Assembly: GCA_027924585.1 (NCBI GenBank)
Contig: BSBM01000059.1
Span: 3,224,001-3,288,000, forward strand
Direction: 5' to 3'
From: Larix kaempferi
Taxonomy: Eukaryota; Streptophyta; Pinopsida; Pinales; Pinaceae
DNA length: 64,000 nucleotides
Positions 31,801 through 47,200 of this stretch are shown here, piece by piece; the stretch's first letter is position 1; the number at the start of each line of letters is the position of its first letter. The notes under the pieces were generated by a model. It was not told where the DNA came from, did not search any database, and saw nothing but the letters and a program-made list of their open reading frames with translations. A program made the translations under genes and the position numbers.

Positions 31801-32682
31801 AAGGGAAGGTATTCTTCGAATATTGTATTCTAATCTTATTCTTTATTTGGTCGACCTATGAAGTGATGCCCCATGCAGCTACTACTCCAACACTGCCTCT
31901 TGGCCATGGAGGTATCGTCAGCATGATCATACCGAAACACATCTCGATATAATAAGTACATCACAGTTATCTCTAACCTCTCTATACCATAAGGAAGGTC
32001 TTCCAACACAATCACAGTTAGTCGAGAGGTGTCAACAAATCAATCTTCGTGCATCTGCTCAATCCAGTCCATTGTGAAACATGCACTAGCTCCACGACTC
32101 TGCCCTCTCCATAGGTGAGTCACTCATGCATCAGCTCAAGAACTCTGCACAGTCCATCGTAGATTCTATCATGCATCAATACAATGTGCTCAGCTCAACT
32201 CAATCCATCGAGTGCCTACATCATCAACACTCCCTCTTAGCTAAAGAGGTATCATCACGTCGGAACACATCTTGTTATCATAAGAGGGTCCATTCCAACA
32301 CAGGCATACACTCAACAAAGAAGAACGTTCCCCAAATGAACCATCCACAAATAAGCATGTTCCACAATGGCACACGCTCCACAGAGGAGTACGTTCCAGA
32401 AATGAACCATCCCACAAAGGGACCATATCATCTTTTTAAAGAAGATATATGATCTACCTGATGAACTTGGTCATTCTAGACCACAGAGGATTACTTCCAC
32501 AAGCACTTTATCTGTGGAAGGTGGCAATGAGGGGGGGAATCTTTGAAGAAGAGAAGTGAGATGAGGTGATACGAATAACAATAGAGGACGGAAAGGGGAA
32601 AAATGCCGGAGATGTTGAGTCATCGATCCCATGACTGCAGTCTATGTGATGAAACAACTACGAACAACGCCCTACACGAGAG
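28823..32682. repeat. Higher-order repeat copy 2 (3,860 bp)
   Basis: A 28,823-30,744 and B 30,745-32,682. Private changes include 'agataaaacg' at the B start and 'gcatgccctag' at 29,408. The latter falls in the antisense frame next to the TATA box, which is 115 codons long here because the usual stop is lost. Confidence 0.95.
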
Positions 32683-35600
32683 AAAATGTAGAAAATCACC
32701 TTAAATAGTGTTGATGTTCGTTTCGAGCTCCACACTCATTTTGTTTATGTGCTTTTCCATTCTTTTAGTGATCCTAGTTATGCTGCTATAAACATTAACA
32801 AGCTCAACGAAGGCTCGAAACCACCATCAACACTGTTGAAGGTGAGTCTCTTCATTTTCTCCTGTGTGGGGTGTTGTTCGTAGTCGTTGGATCACATAGA
32901 CTGCAGTAATGAGATCGATGACCCAACATATCCCACATTTTTCCTCTTTCCATCCTCTATTGTCCCCGGTATCATCTCGTCTCGGTTGTATATACTAGCC
33001 TGTGAAGGCTAGTATATCTGGAATATAGATTTTAGCAATATTTCTCTACGCGAAACTGATTGTGACACCACGTCCTACAAAAAATAAACAAGCAGGCGAA
33101 TGCGAGGATCACTGAAAGAATTGCAAATCACAGAAACAAAATGAGTGTCAAGCTCGTTTAAACCACGATGATAAGAACAATCATCTCCCAACCATAGACA
33201 AAGCTATTTGTCTCCCCCGAGCTCAGACCTTCCAATAGAGAACGATGTACATACGGATAGTAGTAGCGCAAACCCTAGAAAACAAGGGAGAAACTTCTCC
33301 AATAGTGGAGAACCCCAAAAAATCAGTCCCTTAACTGAAGTAGGGAACCACTCTTGGTTAGAGCGAACTTTCTTGAGTGAATGATGAAATGAGAGGTCAA
33401 ACTCTCTATTTATACACATCAAAGGGTGACTTTTTTCCTGACCGTGTCGACCTAACTTTCCCTAACTGCGCCGACCTGACTGGTGCAGTTCTGCCCATTG
33501 TATGGGGCAAATATCCGACTGCTTTGGGGCAATTTACCCACTAGTCCGACCTGTCTTTCAGGGGAAATACAGAAAATTACATTTAATAAATCTTTTCTTT
33601 GTGATTTCACCGCTAGGTTTACATTGAGTGTTTTACATGATCAAATACATTGACGTCTTGTCCCATAGGAGGTACCTTAAGAAGATGAAATGCAAAAAGA
33701 ATAAATTCTGAAGTTGTACTGTTTCCAACACTCCCTCTCAACAAGGAAGGTATTCTTCGAACACTGTATTCTAATCATATTCTTAATTTGGTCGACCTAT
33801 GAGGTGATGCCCCATGCAGCTACTACTCCAACACTGCCTCTTGGCCATGGAGGTATCGTCAGCATTATCATACTGAAACACATCTCGATATCATATGTAC
33901 ATCACAGTTATCTCTAACCTCTCTATATCATAAGGAAGGTCTTCCAACACAATCACAGTTAGTCGAGAAGTGTCCACAAAGGAACATGCACTAGCTCCAC
34001 GACTCCGCTCCTCTCCCTAGGTGAATCACTCGTGCATCAGCTCAAGAACTCTGCACAGTCCATCGTAGAGTCTATTATGCATCAATACAATGTGCTCAGC
34101 TCAACCCAGTCCATCTGGTGCCTACATCATCAACACTCCCTCTTCGCTGGAGAGGTATCATCACATCGGAACACATCTTGTTATCATAAGAGGCTCCATT
34201 CCAACACAGGGATACACTCCACAAAGGAGAAAGTTCCCCAAATGAACCATCCACAAATAAGCATGTTCAACAAAGAAACCATCCCACAATGGGACAAACT
34301 CCACGGAGGATAACGTTCCACAAAGCAACCATCCCACAAAGGGACCATATCATCTTTTTAAAGAAGATATATGATCTACGTGATGAACTTGGTCATTCTA
34401 GACAACAGAGGATTACTTCCTCAAGCACTTTATCTGTGGAAGGTGGCAATGATGGGGAAAATCTTTGAAGAGGAGAAGTAAGATGAGCTGATACGAAGGA
34501 CAATAGAGAATGGGAAGAGGAAAAGTGCCGGAGATCTTGAGTCATCGATCCCATGACTGCAATCTATGCAATGAAACAACTACGAACAACGCCCTACACG
34601 AGAGAAAACGTAGAAAATCACCTTAAGTAGTGTTGATGTTGGTTTCGAGCTCTACATTCATTTTGTTTATTGGTTTTTCCATTCTTTCAGTGATCCTGGT
34701 TATGCTGCTATAAACATTAACAAGAACAAGGAAGGCTCGAAACCACCATCAACACTGTTCAAGGTGAGTTTCTTCATTTTCTCCTGTGTAGGGTGTTGTT
34801 CGTAGTCGTTGCATCACATAGACTGTAGTAATGAGACCGATGACTCAACATCTCCCACATTTTTCCTCTTTCCATCCTCTATTATCCCTTGTATCACCTC
34901 GTCTCACTTGTATATACTAGCTTGTGAAGGCTAGTATATCTGGAACGTAGATATTAGCAATATTTCTCTACGAGAAACTAATTGTGACACCACCTCCTAC
35001 AAAAAATAAACAAGCAGGCGACTGCAAGGATCAATGAAAGAATGCCAAATCGCAGAAAAGAAATGAGTGTCGAGCTCGTTTAAACCATGATGATAAGAGC
35101 AATCATCTCCCAACCATAGATAAAGTTATTTTTCTCCCCTGAGCTTAGACCTTCAAATAGAGAACGATGTATATCCGGATAGTAGTAGCGCAAACCCTAG
35201 AAAACAAGGGAGAAACTTCTCCAATAGTGGAGAACCCCAAAAAATCAGTCCCTTAACTGAAGTAGCGAACCACTCTTGGCTACAATGAACTTGCTTGAGT
35301 GAATGACGAAATGAGAGGCCGAACTCTCTATTTATACACATCAAAGGGTGACTTTTTTCCTGACCGGGTTGACCTAACTTTCCCTAACGGCGCCGACCTG
35401 ACTGGTGCAGTTCTGCCCATTGTATGGGGCAAATTGCCCACTGCTTTGGGGCAATTTACCCACTGGTCCGACTTGTCTTGGGGAAATACAGAAAATTGCA
35501 TTTAATAAATCTTTTCTTTGTGATTTCACCCCTAGGATTACATTGAGTGTTTTACATGATCGAATACATTGACATCTTTTCCCATAGGAGGTATCTTAAC

Positions 35601-36542
35601 AAGATGAAATGCAATAAGAATAACTTCCGAAGTTGTACCGTTTCGAACACTCCCTCTCAAAAGGGAAGGTATTCTTCGAATATTGTATTCTAATCTTATT
35701 CTTTATTTGGTCGACCTATGAAGTGATACCCCATGCAGCTATTACTCCAACACTGCCTCTTGGCCATGGAGGTATCGTCAGCATGATCATACCGAAACAC
35801 ATCTCGATATCATAAGTACATCACAGTTATGTCTAACCTCTCTATACCATAAGGAAGGTCTTCCAACACAATCACAGTTAGTCGAGAGGTGTCAACAAAT
35901 CAATCTTCGTGCATCTGCTCAATCCAGTCCATTGTGAAACATGCACTAGCTCCACGACTCTGCCCTCTCCATAGGTGAGTCACTCGTGCATCAGCTCAAG
36001 AACTCTGCACAGTCCATCGTAGAGTCTATCATGCATCAATACAATGTGCTCAGCTCAACCCAATCCATCGAGTTCCTACATCATCAACACTCCCTCTTAG
36101 CTAAAGAGGTATCATCACGTCGGAACACATCTTATTATCATAAGAGGGTCCATTCCAACACAGGCATACACTCAACAAAGAAGAACGTTCCCCAAATGAA
36201 CCATCCACAAATAAGCATGTTCCACAATGGCACACGCTCCACAGAGGAGTACGTTCCAGAAATGAACCATCCCACAAAGGGACCATATCATCTTTTTAAA
36301 GAAGATATATGATCTACCTGATGAACTTGGGCATTCTAGACCATAGAGGATTACTTCCGCAAGCACTTTATCTGTGGAAGATGGCAATGAGGGGGGAAAT
36401 CTTTGAAGAAGAGAAGTGAGATGAGGTGATATGAATGACAATAGAGGACGGAAAGGGGAAAAATGCCGGAGATGTTGAGTCATCGATCCCATGACTGCAG
36501 TCTATGCGATGAAACAACTACGAACAACGCCCTACACGAGAG
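32683..36542. repeat. Higher-order repeat copy 3 (3,860 bp)
   Basis: A 32,683-34,604 and B 34,605-36,542. Private changes include 'gttcgtttcgag' near 32,716 and 'ctagtccgac' at 33,541, which puts a stop in the small plus-strand frame beside the TATA box. Confidence 0.95.
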
Positions 36543-39500
36543 AAAATGTAGAAAATCACCTTAAATAGTGTTGATGTTGGTTTCGAGCTCCACACTCATT
36601 TTGTTTATGTGCTTTTCCATTCTTTTAGCGATCCTAGTTATGTTGCTATAAACATTAACAAGCTCAACGAAGGCTCGAAACCACCATCAACACTGTTCAA
36701 GGTGATTCTCTTCATTTTCTCCTGTGTGGGGTGTTGTTCGTAGTCGTTGGATCACATAGACTGCAGTAATGAGATCGATGACTCAACATATCCCACATTT
36801 TTCCTTTTTCCATCCTCTATTGTCCCCGGTATCATCTCGTTTCGGTTGTATATACTAGCCTGTGAAGGATAGTATATCTGGAATATAGATTTTAGCAATA
36901 TTTCTCTACGCGAAACTGATTGTGACACCACCTCCTACAAAAAATAAACAAGCAGGCGAATGCGAGGATCACTGAAAGAATTGCAAATCACAGAAACAAA
37001 ATGAGTGTCAAGCTCGTTTAAACCATGATGATAAGAACAATCATCTCCCAACCATAGACAAAGCTATTTGTCTCCCCCAAGCTCAGACCTTCCAATAGAG
37101 AACGATGTACATACGGATAGTAGTAGCGCAAACCCTACAAAACAAGGGAGAAACTTCTCCAATAGTGGAGAACCCCAAAAAATCAGTCCCTTAACTGAAG
37201 TAGGGAACCACTCTTGGTTAGAGCGAACTTGCTTGAGTGAATGATGAAATGAGAGGTCGAACTCTCTATTTATACACATCAAAGGGTGACTTTTTTCCTG
37301 ACCGGGTCGACCTAACTTTCCCTAACTGCGCCGACCTGACTGGTGCAGTTCTGCCCATTGTATGGGGCAAATTTCCGACTGCTTTGGGGCAGTTTACCCA
37401 CTGGTCCGACCTGTCTTTCAGGGGAAATACAGAAAATTACATTTAATAAATCTTTTCTTTGTGATTTCACCGCTAGGTTTACATTGAGTGTTTTACATGA
37501 TCAAATACATTGACGTCTTGTCCCATAGGAGGTACCTTAACAAGATGAAATGCAAAAAGAATAAATTCTGAAGTTGTACTGTTTCCAACACTCCCTCTCA
37601 ACAAGGAAGGTATTCTTCGAACACTGTATTCTAATCATATTCTTAATTTGGTCGACCTATGAGGTGATGCCCCATGCAGCTACTACTCCAACACTGCCTC
37701 TTGGCCATGGAGGTATCGTCAGCATTATCATACTGAAACACATCTCGATATCATATGTACATCACAGTTATCTCTAACCTCTCTATATCATAAGGAAGGT
37801 CTTCCAACACAATCACAGTTAGTCGAGAAGTGTCCACAAAGGAACATGCACTAGCTCCACGACTCCGCTCCTCTCCCTAGGTGAATCACTCGTGCATCAA
37901 CTCAAGAAATCTGCACAGTCCATCGTAGAGTCTATTATGCATCAATACAATGTGCTCAGCTCAACCCAGTCCATCTGGTGCCTACATCATCAACACTCCC
38001 TCTTCGCTGGAGAGGTATCATCACATCGGAACACATCTTGTTTTCATAAGAGGCTCCATTCCAACACAGGGATACACTCCACAAAGGAGAAAATTCCCCA
38101 AATGAACCATCCACAAATAAGCATGTTCAACAAAGAAACCATCCCACAATGGGACAAACTCCACGGAGGATAACGTTCCACAAAGCAACCATCCCACAAA
38201 GGGACCATATCATCTTTTTAAAGAAGATATATGATCTACGTGATGAACTTGGTCATTCTAGACAACAGAGGATTACTTCCTCAAGCACTTTATCTGTGGA
38301 AGGTGGCAATGATGGGGAAAATCTTTGAAGAGGAGAAGTAAGATGAGCTGATACGAAGGACAATAGAGAATGGGAAGAGGAAAAGTGCCGGAGATCTTGA
38401 GTCATCGATCCCATGACTGCAATCTATGCAATGAAACAACTACGAACAACGCCCTACACGAGAGAAAACGTAGAAAATCACCTTAAGTAGTGTTGATGTT
38501 GGTTTCGAGCTCTACATTCATTTTGTTTATTGGTTTTTCCATTCTTTCAGTGATCCTGGTTATGCTGCTATAAACATTAACAAGAACAAGGAAGGCTCGA
38601 AACCACCATCAACACTGTTCAAGGGGAGTTTCTCCATTTTCTCCTGTGTAGGGTGTTGTTCGTAGTCGTTGCATCACATAGACTGTAGTAATGAGACTGA
38701 TGACTCAACATCTCCCACATTTTTCCTCTTTCCATCCTCTATTATCCCTTGTATCACCTCGTCTCACTTGTATATACTAGCTTGTGAAGGCTAGTATATC
38801 TGGAACGTAGATATTAGCAATATTTCTCTACGAGAAACTGATTGTGACACCACCTCCTACAAAAAATAAACAAGCAGGCGACTGCAAGGATCAATGAAAG
38901 AATGGCAAATCGCAGAAAAGAAATGAGTGTCGAGCTCGTTTAAACCATGATGATAAGAGCAATCATCTCCCAACCATAGACAAAGTTATTTGTCTCCCCT
39001 GAGCTCAGACCTTCAAATAGAGAACGATGTATATCCGGATAGTAGTAGCGCAAACCCTAGAAAACAAGGGAGAAACTTCTCCAATAGTGGAGAACCCCAA
39101 AAAATCAGTCCCTTAACTGAAGTAGCGAACCACTCTGGGCTACAACGAACTTGCTTGAGTGTATGACGAAATGAGAGGCCGAACTCTCTATTTATACACA
39201 TCAAAGGGTGACTTGTTTCCTGACCGGGTTGACCTAACTTTCCCTAACGGCGCCGACCTGACTGGTGCAGTTCTGCCCATTGTATGGGGCAAATTGCCCA
39301 CTGCTTTGGGGCAATTTACCCACTGGTCTGACTTGTCTTGGGGAAATACAGAAAATTACAATTAATAAATCTTTTCTTTGTGATTTCACCCCTAGGATTA
39401 CATTGAGTGTTTTACATGATCGAATACATTGACATCTTTTCCCATAGGAGGTATCTTAACAAGATGAAATGCAATAAGAATAACTTCCGAAGTTGTACCG

Positions 39501-40402
39501 TTTCGAACACTCCCTCTCAAAAGGGAAGGTATTCTTCGAATATTGTATTCTAATCTTATTCTTTATTTGGTCGACCTATGAAGTGATGCCCCATGCAGCT
39601 ACTACTCCAACACTGCCTCTTGGCCATGGAGGTATCGTCAGCATGATCAAACCGAAACACATCTCGATATCATAAGTACATCACAGTTATCTCTAACCTC
39701 TCTATACCATAAGGAAGGTCTTCCAACACAATCACAGTTAGTCGAGAGGTGTCAACAAATCAATCTTTGTGCATCTGCTCAATCCAGTCCATTGTGAAAC
39801 ATTCACTAGCTCCACGACTCTGCCCTCTCCATAGGTGAGTCACTCGTGCATCAGCTCAAGAACTCTGCACAGTCCATCGTAGAGTCTATCATGCATCAAT
39901 ACAATGTGCTCAGCTCAACCCAATCCATCGAGTGCCTACATCATCAACACTCCCTCTTAGCTAAAGATGTATCATCACGTCGGAACACATCTTGTTATCA
40001 TAAGAGGGTCCATTCCAACACAGGCATACACTCAACAAAGAAGAACGTTCCCCAAATGAACCATCCACAAATAAGCATGTTCCACAATGGTACACGCTCC
40101 ACAGAGGAGTACGTTCCAGAAATGAACCATCCCACAAAGGGACCATATCATCTTTTTAAAGAAGATATATGATCTACCTAATGAACTTGGTCATTCTAGA
40201 CCACAGAGGATTACTTCCGCAAGCACTTTATCTGTGGAAGGTGGCAATGAGGGGGGAAATCTTTGAAGAAGAGAAGTGAGATGAGGTGATACGAATGACA
40301 ATAGAGGACGGAAAGGGGAAAAATGTTGGAGATGTTGAGTCATCGATCCCATGACTGCAGTGTATGCGATGAAACAACTACGAACAACGCCCTACACGAG
40401 AG
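36543..40402. repeat. Higher-order repeat copy 4 (3,860 bp)
   Basis: A 36,543-38,464 and B 38,465-40,402. Private changes include 'ggtgattctc' in the donor-like site near 36,702, 'aggggagttt' in the equivalent B site near 38,622, and 'gtgtatgacg' at 39,159. Confidence 0.95.
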
Positions 40403-43400
40403 AAAATGTAGAAAATCACCTTAAATAGTGTTGATGTTGGTTTCGAGCTCCACACTCATTTTGTTTATGTGCTTTTCCATTCTTTTAGCGATCCTAGTTA
40501 TGCTGCTATAAACATTAACAAGCTCAACGAAGGCTCGAAACCACCATCAACACTGTTCAAGGTGAGTCTCTTCATTTTCTCCTGTGTGGGGTGTTGTTCG
40601 TAGTCGTTGGATCACATAGACTGCAGTAATGAGATCGATGACCCAACATATCCCACATTTTTCCTCTTTCCATCCTCTATTGTCCCCGGTATCATCTCGT
40701 CTCGGTTTTATATACTAGCCTGTGAAGGCTAGTATATCTGGAATATAGATTTTAGCAATATTTCTCTACGCGAAACTGATTGTGACACCACCTCCTACAA
40801 AAAATAAACAAGCAGGCGAATGCGAGGATCACTGAAAGAATTGCAAATCACAGAAATAAAATGAGTGTCAAGCTCGTTTAAACCATGATGATAAGAACAA
40901 TCATCTCCCAACCATAGACAAAGCTATTTGTCTCCCCCGAGCTCAGACCTTCCAATAGAGAACGATGTACATACGGATAGTAGTAGCGCAAACCCTAGAA
41001 AACAAGGGAAAAACTTCTCCAATAGTGGAGAACCCCAAAAAATCAGTCCCTTAACTGAAGTAGGGAACCACTCTTGGTTAGAGCGAACTTGCTTGAGTGA
41101 ATGATGAAATGAGAGGTCGAACTCTCTATTTATACACATCAAAGGGTGACTTTTTTCCTGACCGGGTCGACCTAACTTTCCCTAACTGCACGGACCTAAC
41201 TGGTGCAGTTCTGCCCATTGTATGGGGCAAATTTCCGACTGCTTTGGGGAAGTTTACCCACTGGTCCGACTTGTCTTTCAGGGGAAATACAGAAAATTAC
41301 ATTTAATAAATCTTTTCTTTGTGATTTCACCGCTAGGTTTACATTGAGTGTTTTACATGATCAAATACATTGACGTCTTGTCCCATAGGAGGTACCTTAA
41401 CAAGATGAAATGCAAAAAGAATAAATTCTGAAGTTGTACTGTTTCCAACACTCCCTCTCAACAAGGAAGGTATTCTTCGAACACTGTATTCTAATCATAT
41501 TCTTAATTTGGTCGACCTATGAGGTGATGCCCCATGCAGCTACTACTCCAACAATGCCTCTTGGCCGTGGAGGTATCATCAGCATTATCATACTGAAACA
41601 CATCTCAATATCATATGTACATCACAGTTATCTCTAACCTCTCTATATCATAAGGAAGGTCTTCCAACACAATCACAGTTAGTCGAGAAGTGTCCACAAA
41701 GGAACATGCACTAGCTCCACGACTCCGCTCCTCTCCCTGGGTGAATCACTCGTGCATCAGCTCAAGAACTCTGCACAGTCCATCGTAGAGTCTATTATGC
41801 ATCAATACAATGTGCTCAGCTCAACCCAGTCCATCTGGTGCCTACATCATCAACACTCCCTCTTCGATGGAGAGGTATCATCCCATCGGAACACATCTTG
41901 TTATCATAAGAGGCTCCATTCCAACACAGGGATACACTCCACAAAGGAGAAAGTTCCCCAAATGAACCATCCACAAATAAGCATGTTCAACAAAGAAACC
42001 ATCCCACAATGGGACAAACTCCACGGAGGATAACGTTCCACAAAGAAACCATCCCACAAAGGGACCATATCATCTTTTTAAAGAAGATATATGATCTACG
42101 TGATGAACTTGGTCATTCTAGACAACAGAGGATTACTTCCTCAAGCACTTTATCTGTGGAAGGTGGCAATGATGGGGAAAATATTTGAAGAGGAGAAGTA
42201 AGATGAGCTGATAAGAAGGACAATAGAGAATGGGAAGAGGAAAAGTGCCGGAGATCTTGAGTCATCGATCCCATGACTGCAATCTATGCAATGAAACAAC
42301 TACGAACAACGCCCTACACGAGAGAAAACGTAGAAAATCACCTTAAGTATTGTTGATGTTGGTTTCGAGCTCTACATTCATTTTGTTTATTGGTTTTTCC
42401 ATTCTTTCAGTGATCCCGGTTATGCTGCTATAAACATTAACAAGAACAAGGAAGGCTCGAAACCACCATCAATACTGTTCAAGGTGGGTTTCTTCATTTT
42501 CTCCTGTGTAGGGTGTTGTTCGTAGTCGTTGCATCACATAGACTGCAGCAATGAGACCGATGACTCAACATCTCCCACATTTTTCCTCTTTCCATCCTCT
42601 ATTATTCCTTGTATCACCTCGTCTCACTTGTATATACTAGCTTGTGAAGGCTAGTATATCTGGAACGTAGATATTAGCAATATTTCTCTACGAGAAACTG
42701 ATTGTGACACCACCTCCTACAAAAAATAAACAAGCAGGCGACTACAAGGATCAATGAAAGAATGGCAAATCGCAGAAAAGAAATGAGTGTCGAGCTCGTT
42801 TAAACCATGATGATAAGAACAATCATCTCCCAACCATAGACAAAGTTATTTGTCTCCCCTGAGCTCAGACCTTCAAATAGAGAACGATGTATATCCGGAT
42901 AGTAGTAGCGCAAACCCTAGAAAACAAGGGAGAAACTTATCCAATAGTGGAGAACCTCAAAAAATCAGTCCCTTAACTGAAGTAGCGAACCACTCTTGGC
43001 TACAACGAACTTGCTTGAGTGAATGACGAAATGAGAGGCCGAACTCTCTATTTATACACATCAAAGGGTGACTTTTTTCCTGACCGGGTTGACCTAACTT
43101 TCCCTAACGGCGCCGACCTGACTGGTGCAGTTCTGCGCATTGTAAGGGGCAAAATTCCCACTGCTTTGGGGCAATTTACCCACTGGTCCGACTTGTCTTG
43201 TGGAAATACAGAAAATTACATTTAATAAATCTTTTCTTTGTGATTTCACCCCTAGGATTACATTGAGTGTTTTACATGATCGAATACATTGACATCTTTT
43301 CCCATAGGAGGTATCTTAACAAGATGAAATGCAATAAGAATAACTTCCGAAGTTGTACCGTTTCGAACACTCCCTCTCAAAAGGGAAGGTATTCTTCGAA

Positions 43401-44262
43401 TATTGTATTCTAATCTTATTCTTTATTTGGTCGACCTATGAAGTGATGCCCCATGCAGCTACTACTCCAACACTGCCTCTTGGCCATGAAGGTATCGTCA
43501 ACATGATCATACCGAAACACATCTCGATATCATAAGTACATCACAGTTATCTCTAACCTCTCTATACCATAAGAAAGGTCTTCCAACACAATCACAGTTA
43601 GTCGAGAGGTGTCAACAAATCAATCTTCGTGCATCTGCTCAATCCAGTCCATTGTGAAACATGCACTAGCTCCACGACTCTGCCCTCTCCATAGGTGAGT
43701 CACTCGTGCATCAGCTCAAGAACTCTGCACAGTCCATCATAGAGTCTATCATGCATCAATACAATGTGCTCAGCTCAACCCAATCCATCGAGTTCCTACA
43801 TCATCAACACTCCCTCTTAGCTAAAGAAGTATCATCACGTCGGAACACATCTTGTTATCATAAGAGGGTCCATTCCAGCACAGGCATACACTCAACAAAG
43901 AAGAACGTTCCCCAAATGAACCATCCACAAATAAGCATGTTCCACAATGGCACACGCTCCACAGAGGAGTACGTTCCAGAAATGAACCATCCCACAAAGG
44001 GACCATATCATCTTTTTAAAGAAGATATATGATCTATCTGATGAACTTGGTCATTCTAGACCACAGAGGATTACTTCCGCAAGCACTTTATCTGTGGAAG
44101 GTGGCAATGAGGGGGGAAATCTTTGTAGAAGAGAAGTGAGATGAGGTGATACGAATGACAATAGAGGACGGAAAGGGGAAAAATGCCGGAGATGTTGAGT
44201 CATCGATCCCATGACTGCAGTGTATGCGATGAAACAACTACGAACAACGCCCTACACGAGAG
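40403..44262. repeat. Higher-order repeat copy 5 (3,860 bp)
   Basis: A 40,403-42,324 and B 42,325-44,262. Private changes include 'gcacggacctaac' near 41,188 and 'cattgtaaggggc' at 43,139; the latter is shared with the B monomer of copy 6, which fits exchange or common descent of neighbouring copies. Confidence 0.95.
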
Positions 44263-47200
44263 AAAATGTAGAAAATCACCTTAAATAGTGTTGATGTTGG
44301 TTTCGAGCTCCACACTCATTTTGTATATGTGCTTTTCCATTCTTTTAGCGATCCTAGTTATGCTGCTATAAAAATTAACAAGCTCAACGAAGGCTCGAAA
44401 CCACCATCAACACTGTTCAAGGTGAGTCTCTTCATTTTCTCCTGTGTGGGGTGTTGTTCGTAGTCGTTGGATCACATAGACTGCAGTAATGAGATCGATG
44501 ACCCAACATATCCCACATTTTTCCTCTTTCCATCCTCTATTGTCCCTGGTATCATCTCGTCTCGGTTGTATATACTAGCCTGTGAAGGCTAGTATATCTG
44601 GAATATAGATTTTAGCAATATTTCTCTACGCGAAACTGATTGTGACACCACCTCCTACAAAAAATAAACAAGCAGGCGAATGCGAGGATCACTGAAAGAA
44701 TTGCAAATCATAGAAACAAAATGAGTGTCAAGCTCGTTTAAACCATGATGATAAGAACAATCATCTCCCAACCATAGACAAAGCTATTTGTCTCCCCCGA
44801 GCTCCGACCTTCCAATAGAGAATGATGTACATACGGATAGTAGTAGCGCAAACCCTACAAAACAAGGGAGAAACTTCTCCAATAGTGGAGAACCCCAAAA
44901 AATCAGTCCCTTAACTGAAGTAGGGAACCACTCTTGGTTAGAGCGAACTTGCTTGAGTGAATGATGAAATGAGAGGTCGAACTCTCTATTTATACACATC
45001 AAAGGGTGACTTTTTTCCTGACCGGGTCGACCTAACTTTCCCTAACTGCGCCGACCAGACTGGTGCAGTTCTTCCCATTGTATGGGGCAAATTTCCGACT
45101 GCTTTGGGGCAGTTTACCCACTGGTCCGACCTGTCTTTCAGGGGAAATACAGAAAATTACATTTAATAAATCTTTTCTTTGTGATTTCACCGCTAGGTTT
45201 ACATTGAGTGTTTTACATGATCAAATACATTGACGTCTTGTCCCATAGGAGGTACCTTAACAAGATGAAATGCAAAAAGAATAAATTCTGAAGTTGTACT
45301 GTTTCCAACACTCCCTCTCAACAAGGAAGGTATTCTTCGAACACTGTATTCTAATCATATTCTTAATTTGGTCGACCTATGAGGTGATGCCCCATGCAAC
45401 TACTACTCCAACACTGCCTCTTGGCCATGGAGGTATCGTCAGCATTATCATACTGAAACACATCTCGATATCATATGTACATCACAGTTATCTCTAACCT
45501 CTCTATATCATAAGGAAGGTCTTCTAACACAATCACAGTTAGTCGAGAAGTGTCCACAAAGGAACATGCACTAGCTCCACGACTCCGCTCCTCTCCCTAG
45601 GTGAATCACTCGTGCATCAGCTCAAGAACTCTGCACAGTCCATCGTAGAGTCTATTATGCATCAATACAATGTGCTCAGCTCAACCCAGTCCATCTGGTG
45701 CCTACATCATCAACACTCCCTCTTCGCTGGAGAGGTATCATCACATCGGAACACATCTTGTTATCATAAGAGGCTCCATTCCAACACAGGGATACACTCC
45801 ACAAAGGAGAAAGTTCCCCAAATGAACCATCCACAAATAAGCATGTTCAACAAAGAAACCATCCCACAATGGGACAAACTCCACGGAGGATAACGTTCCA
45901 CAAAGCAACCATCCCACAAAGGGACCATATCATCTTTTTAAAGAAGATATATGATCTACGTGATGAACTTGGTCATTCTAGACAACAGAGGATTACTTCC
46001 TCAAGCACTTTATCTGTGGAAGGTGGCAATGATGGGGAAAATATTTGAAGAGGAGAAGTAAGATGAGCTGATACGAAGGACAATAGAGAATGGAAAGAGG
46101 AAAAGTGCCCATGACTGCAATCTATGCAATGAAACAACTACGAACAACGCCCTACACGAGAGAAAACGTAGAAAATCACCTTAAGTAGTGTTGATGTTGG
46201 TTTCGAGCTCTACATTCATTTTGTTTATTGGTTTTTCCATTGTTTCAGTGATTCTGGTTATGCTTCTATAATCATTAAAAAGAACAAGGAAGGCTCGAAA
46301 CCACCATCAACACTGTTCAAGGTGAATTTCTTCATTTTCTCCTGTGTACGGTGTTGTTCGTAGTCGTTGCATCACATAGACTGCAGTAATGAGATCGATG
46401 ACTCAACATCTCACTTGTATATACTAGCTTGTGAAGGCTAGTATATCTGGAACAATGATATTAGCAATATTTTTCTACGAGAAACTGATTGTGACACCAC
46501 CTCCTACAAAAAATAAACAAGCAGGCGATTGCAAGGATCAATGAACGAATGGCAAATCGTAGAAAAGAAATGAGTGTCGAATTCGTTTAAACCATGATGA
46601 TAAGAACAATCATCTCCCAACCATAGACAAAGTTCTTTGTCTCCCCTGAGCTCAGACCTTCATATAGAGAACGATGTATATCCGGATAGTAGTAGCGCAA
46701 AACCTAGAAAACAAGGGAGAAACTTCTCCAATAGTGGAGAACCCCAAAAAATTAGTCCCTTAACTGAAGTAGCGAACCACTCTTGGCTACAACGAACTTC
46801 CTTGAGTGAATGACGAAATGAGAGGTCAAACTCTCTACTTATACACATCAAAGGGTGACTTTTTTCCTGACCGGGTTGACCTAACTTTCCCTAACGGCGC
46901 CGACCTGACTGGTGCAGTTCTGCCCATTGTAAGGGGCAAATTGCCCACTGCTTTGGGGCAATTTACCCACTGGTCCGACTTGTCTAGGGGAAATACAGAA
47001 AATTACATTTAATAAATCTTTTCTTTGTGATTTCACCCATAGGATTACATTGAGTGTTTTACATGATCGAATACATTGAAATCTTTTCCCATAGTAGGTA
47101 TCTTAACAAGATGAAATGCAATAAGAATAACTTCCGAAGTTGAGCCGTTTCGAACACTCCCTCTCAAAAGGGAAGGTATTCTTCGAATATTGTATTCTAA

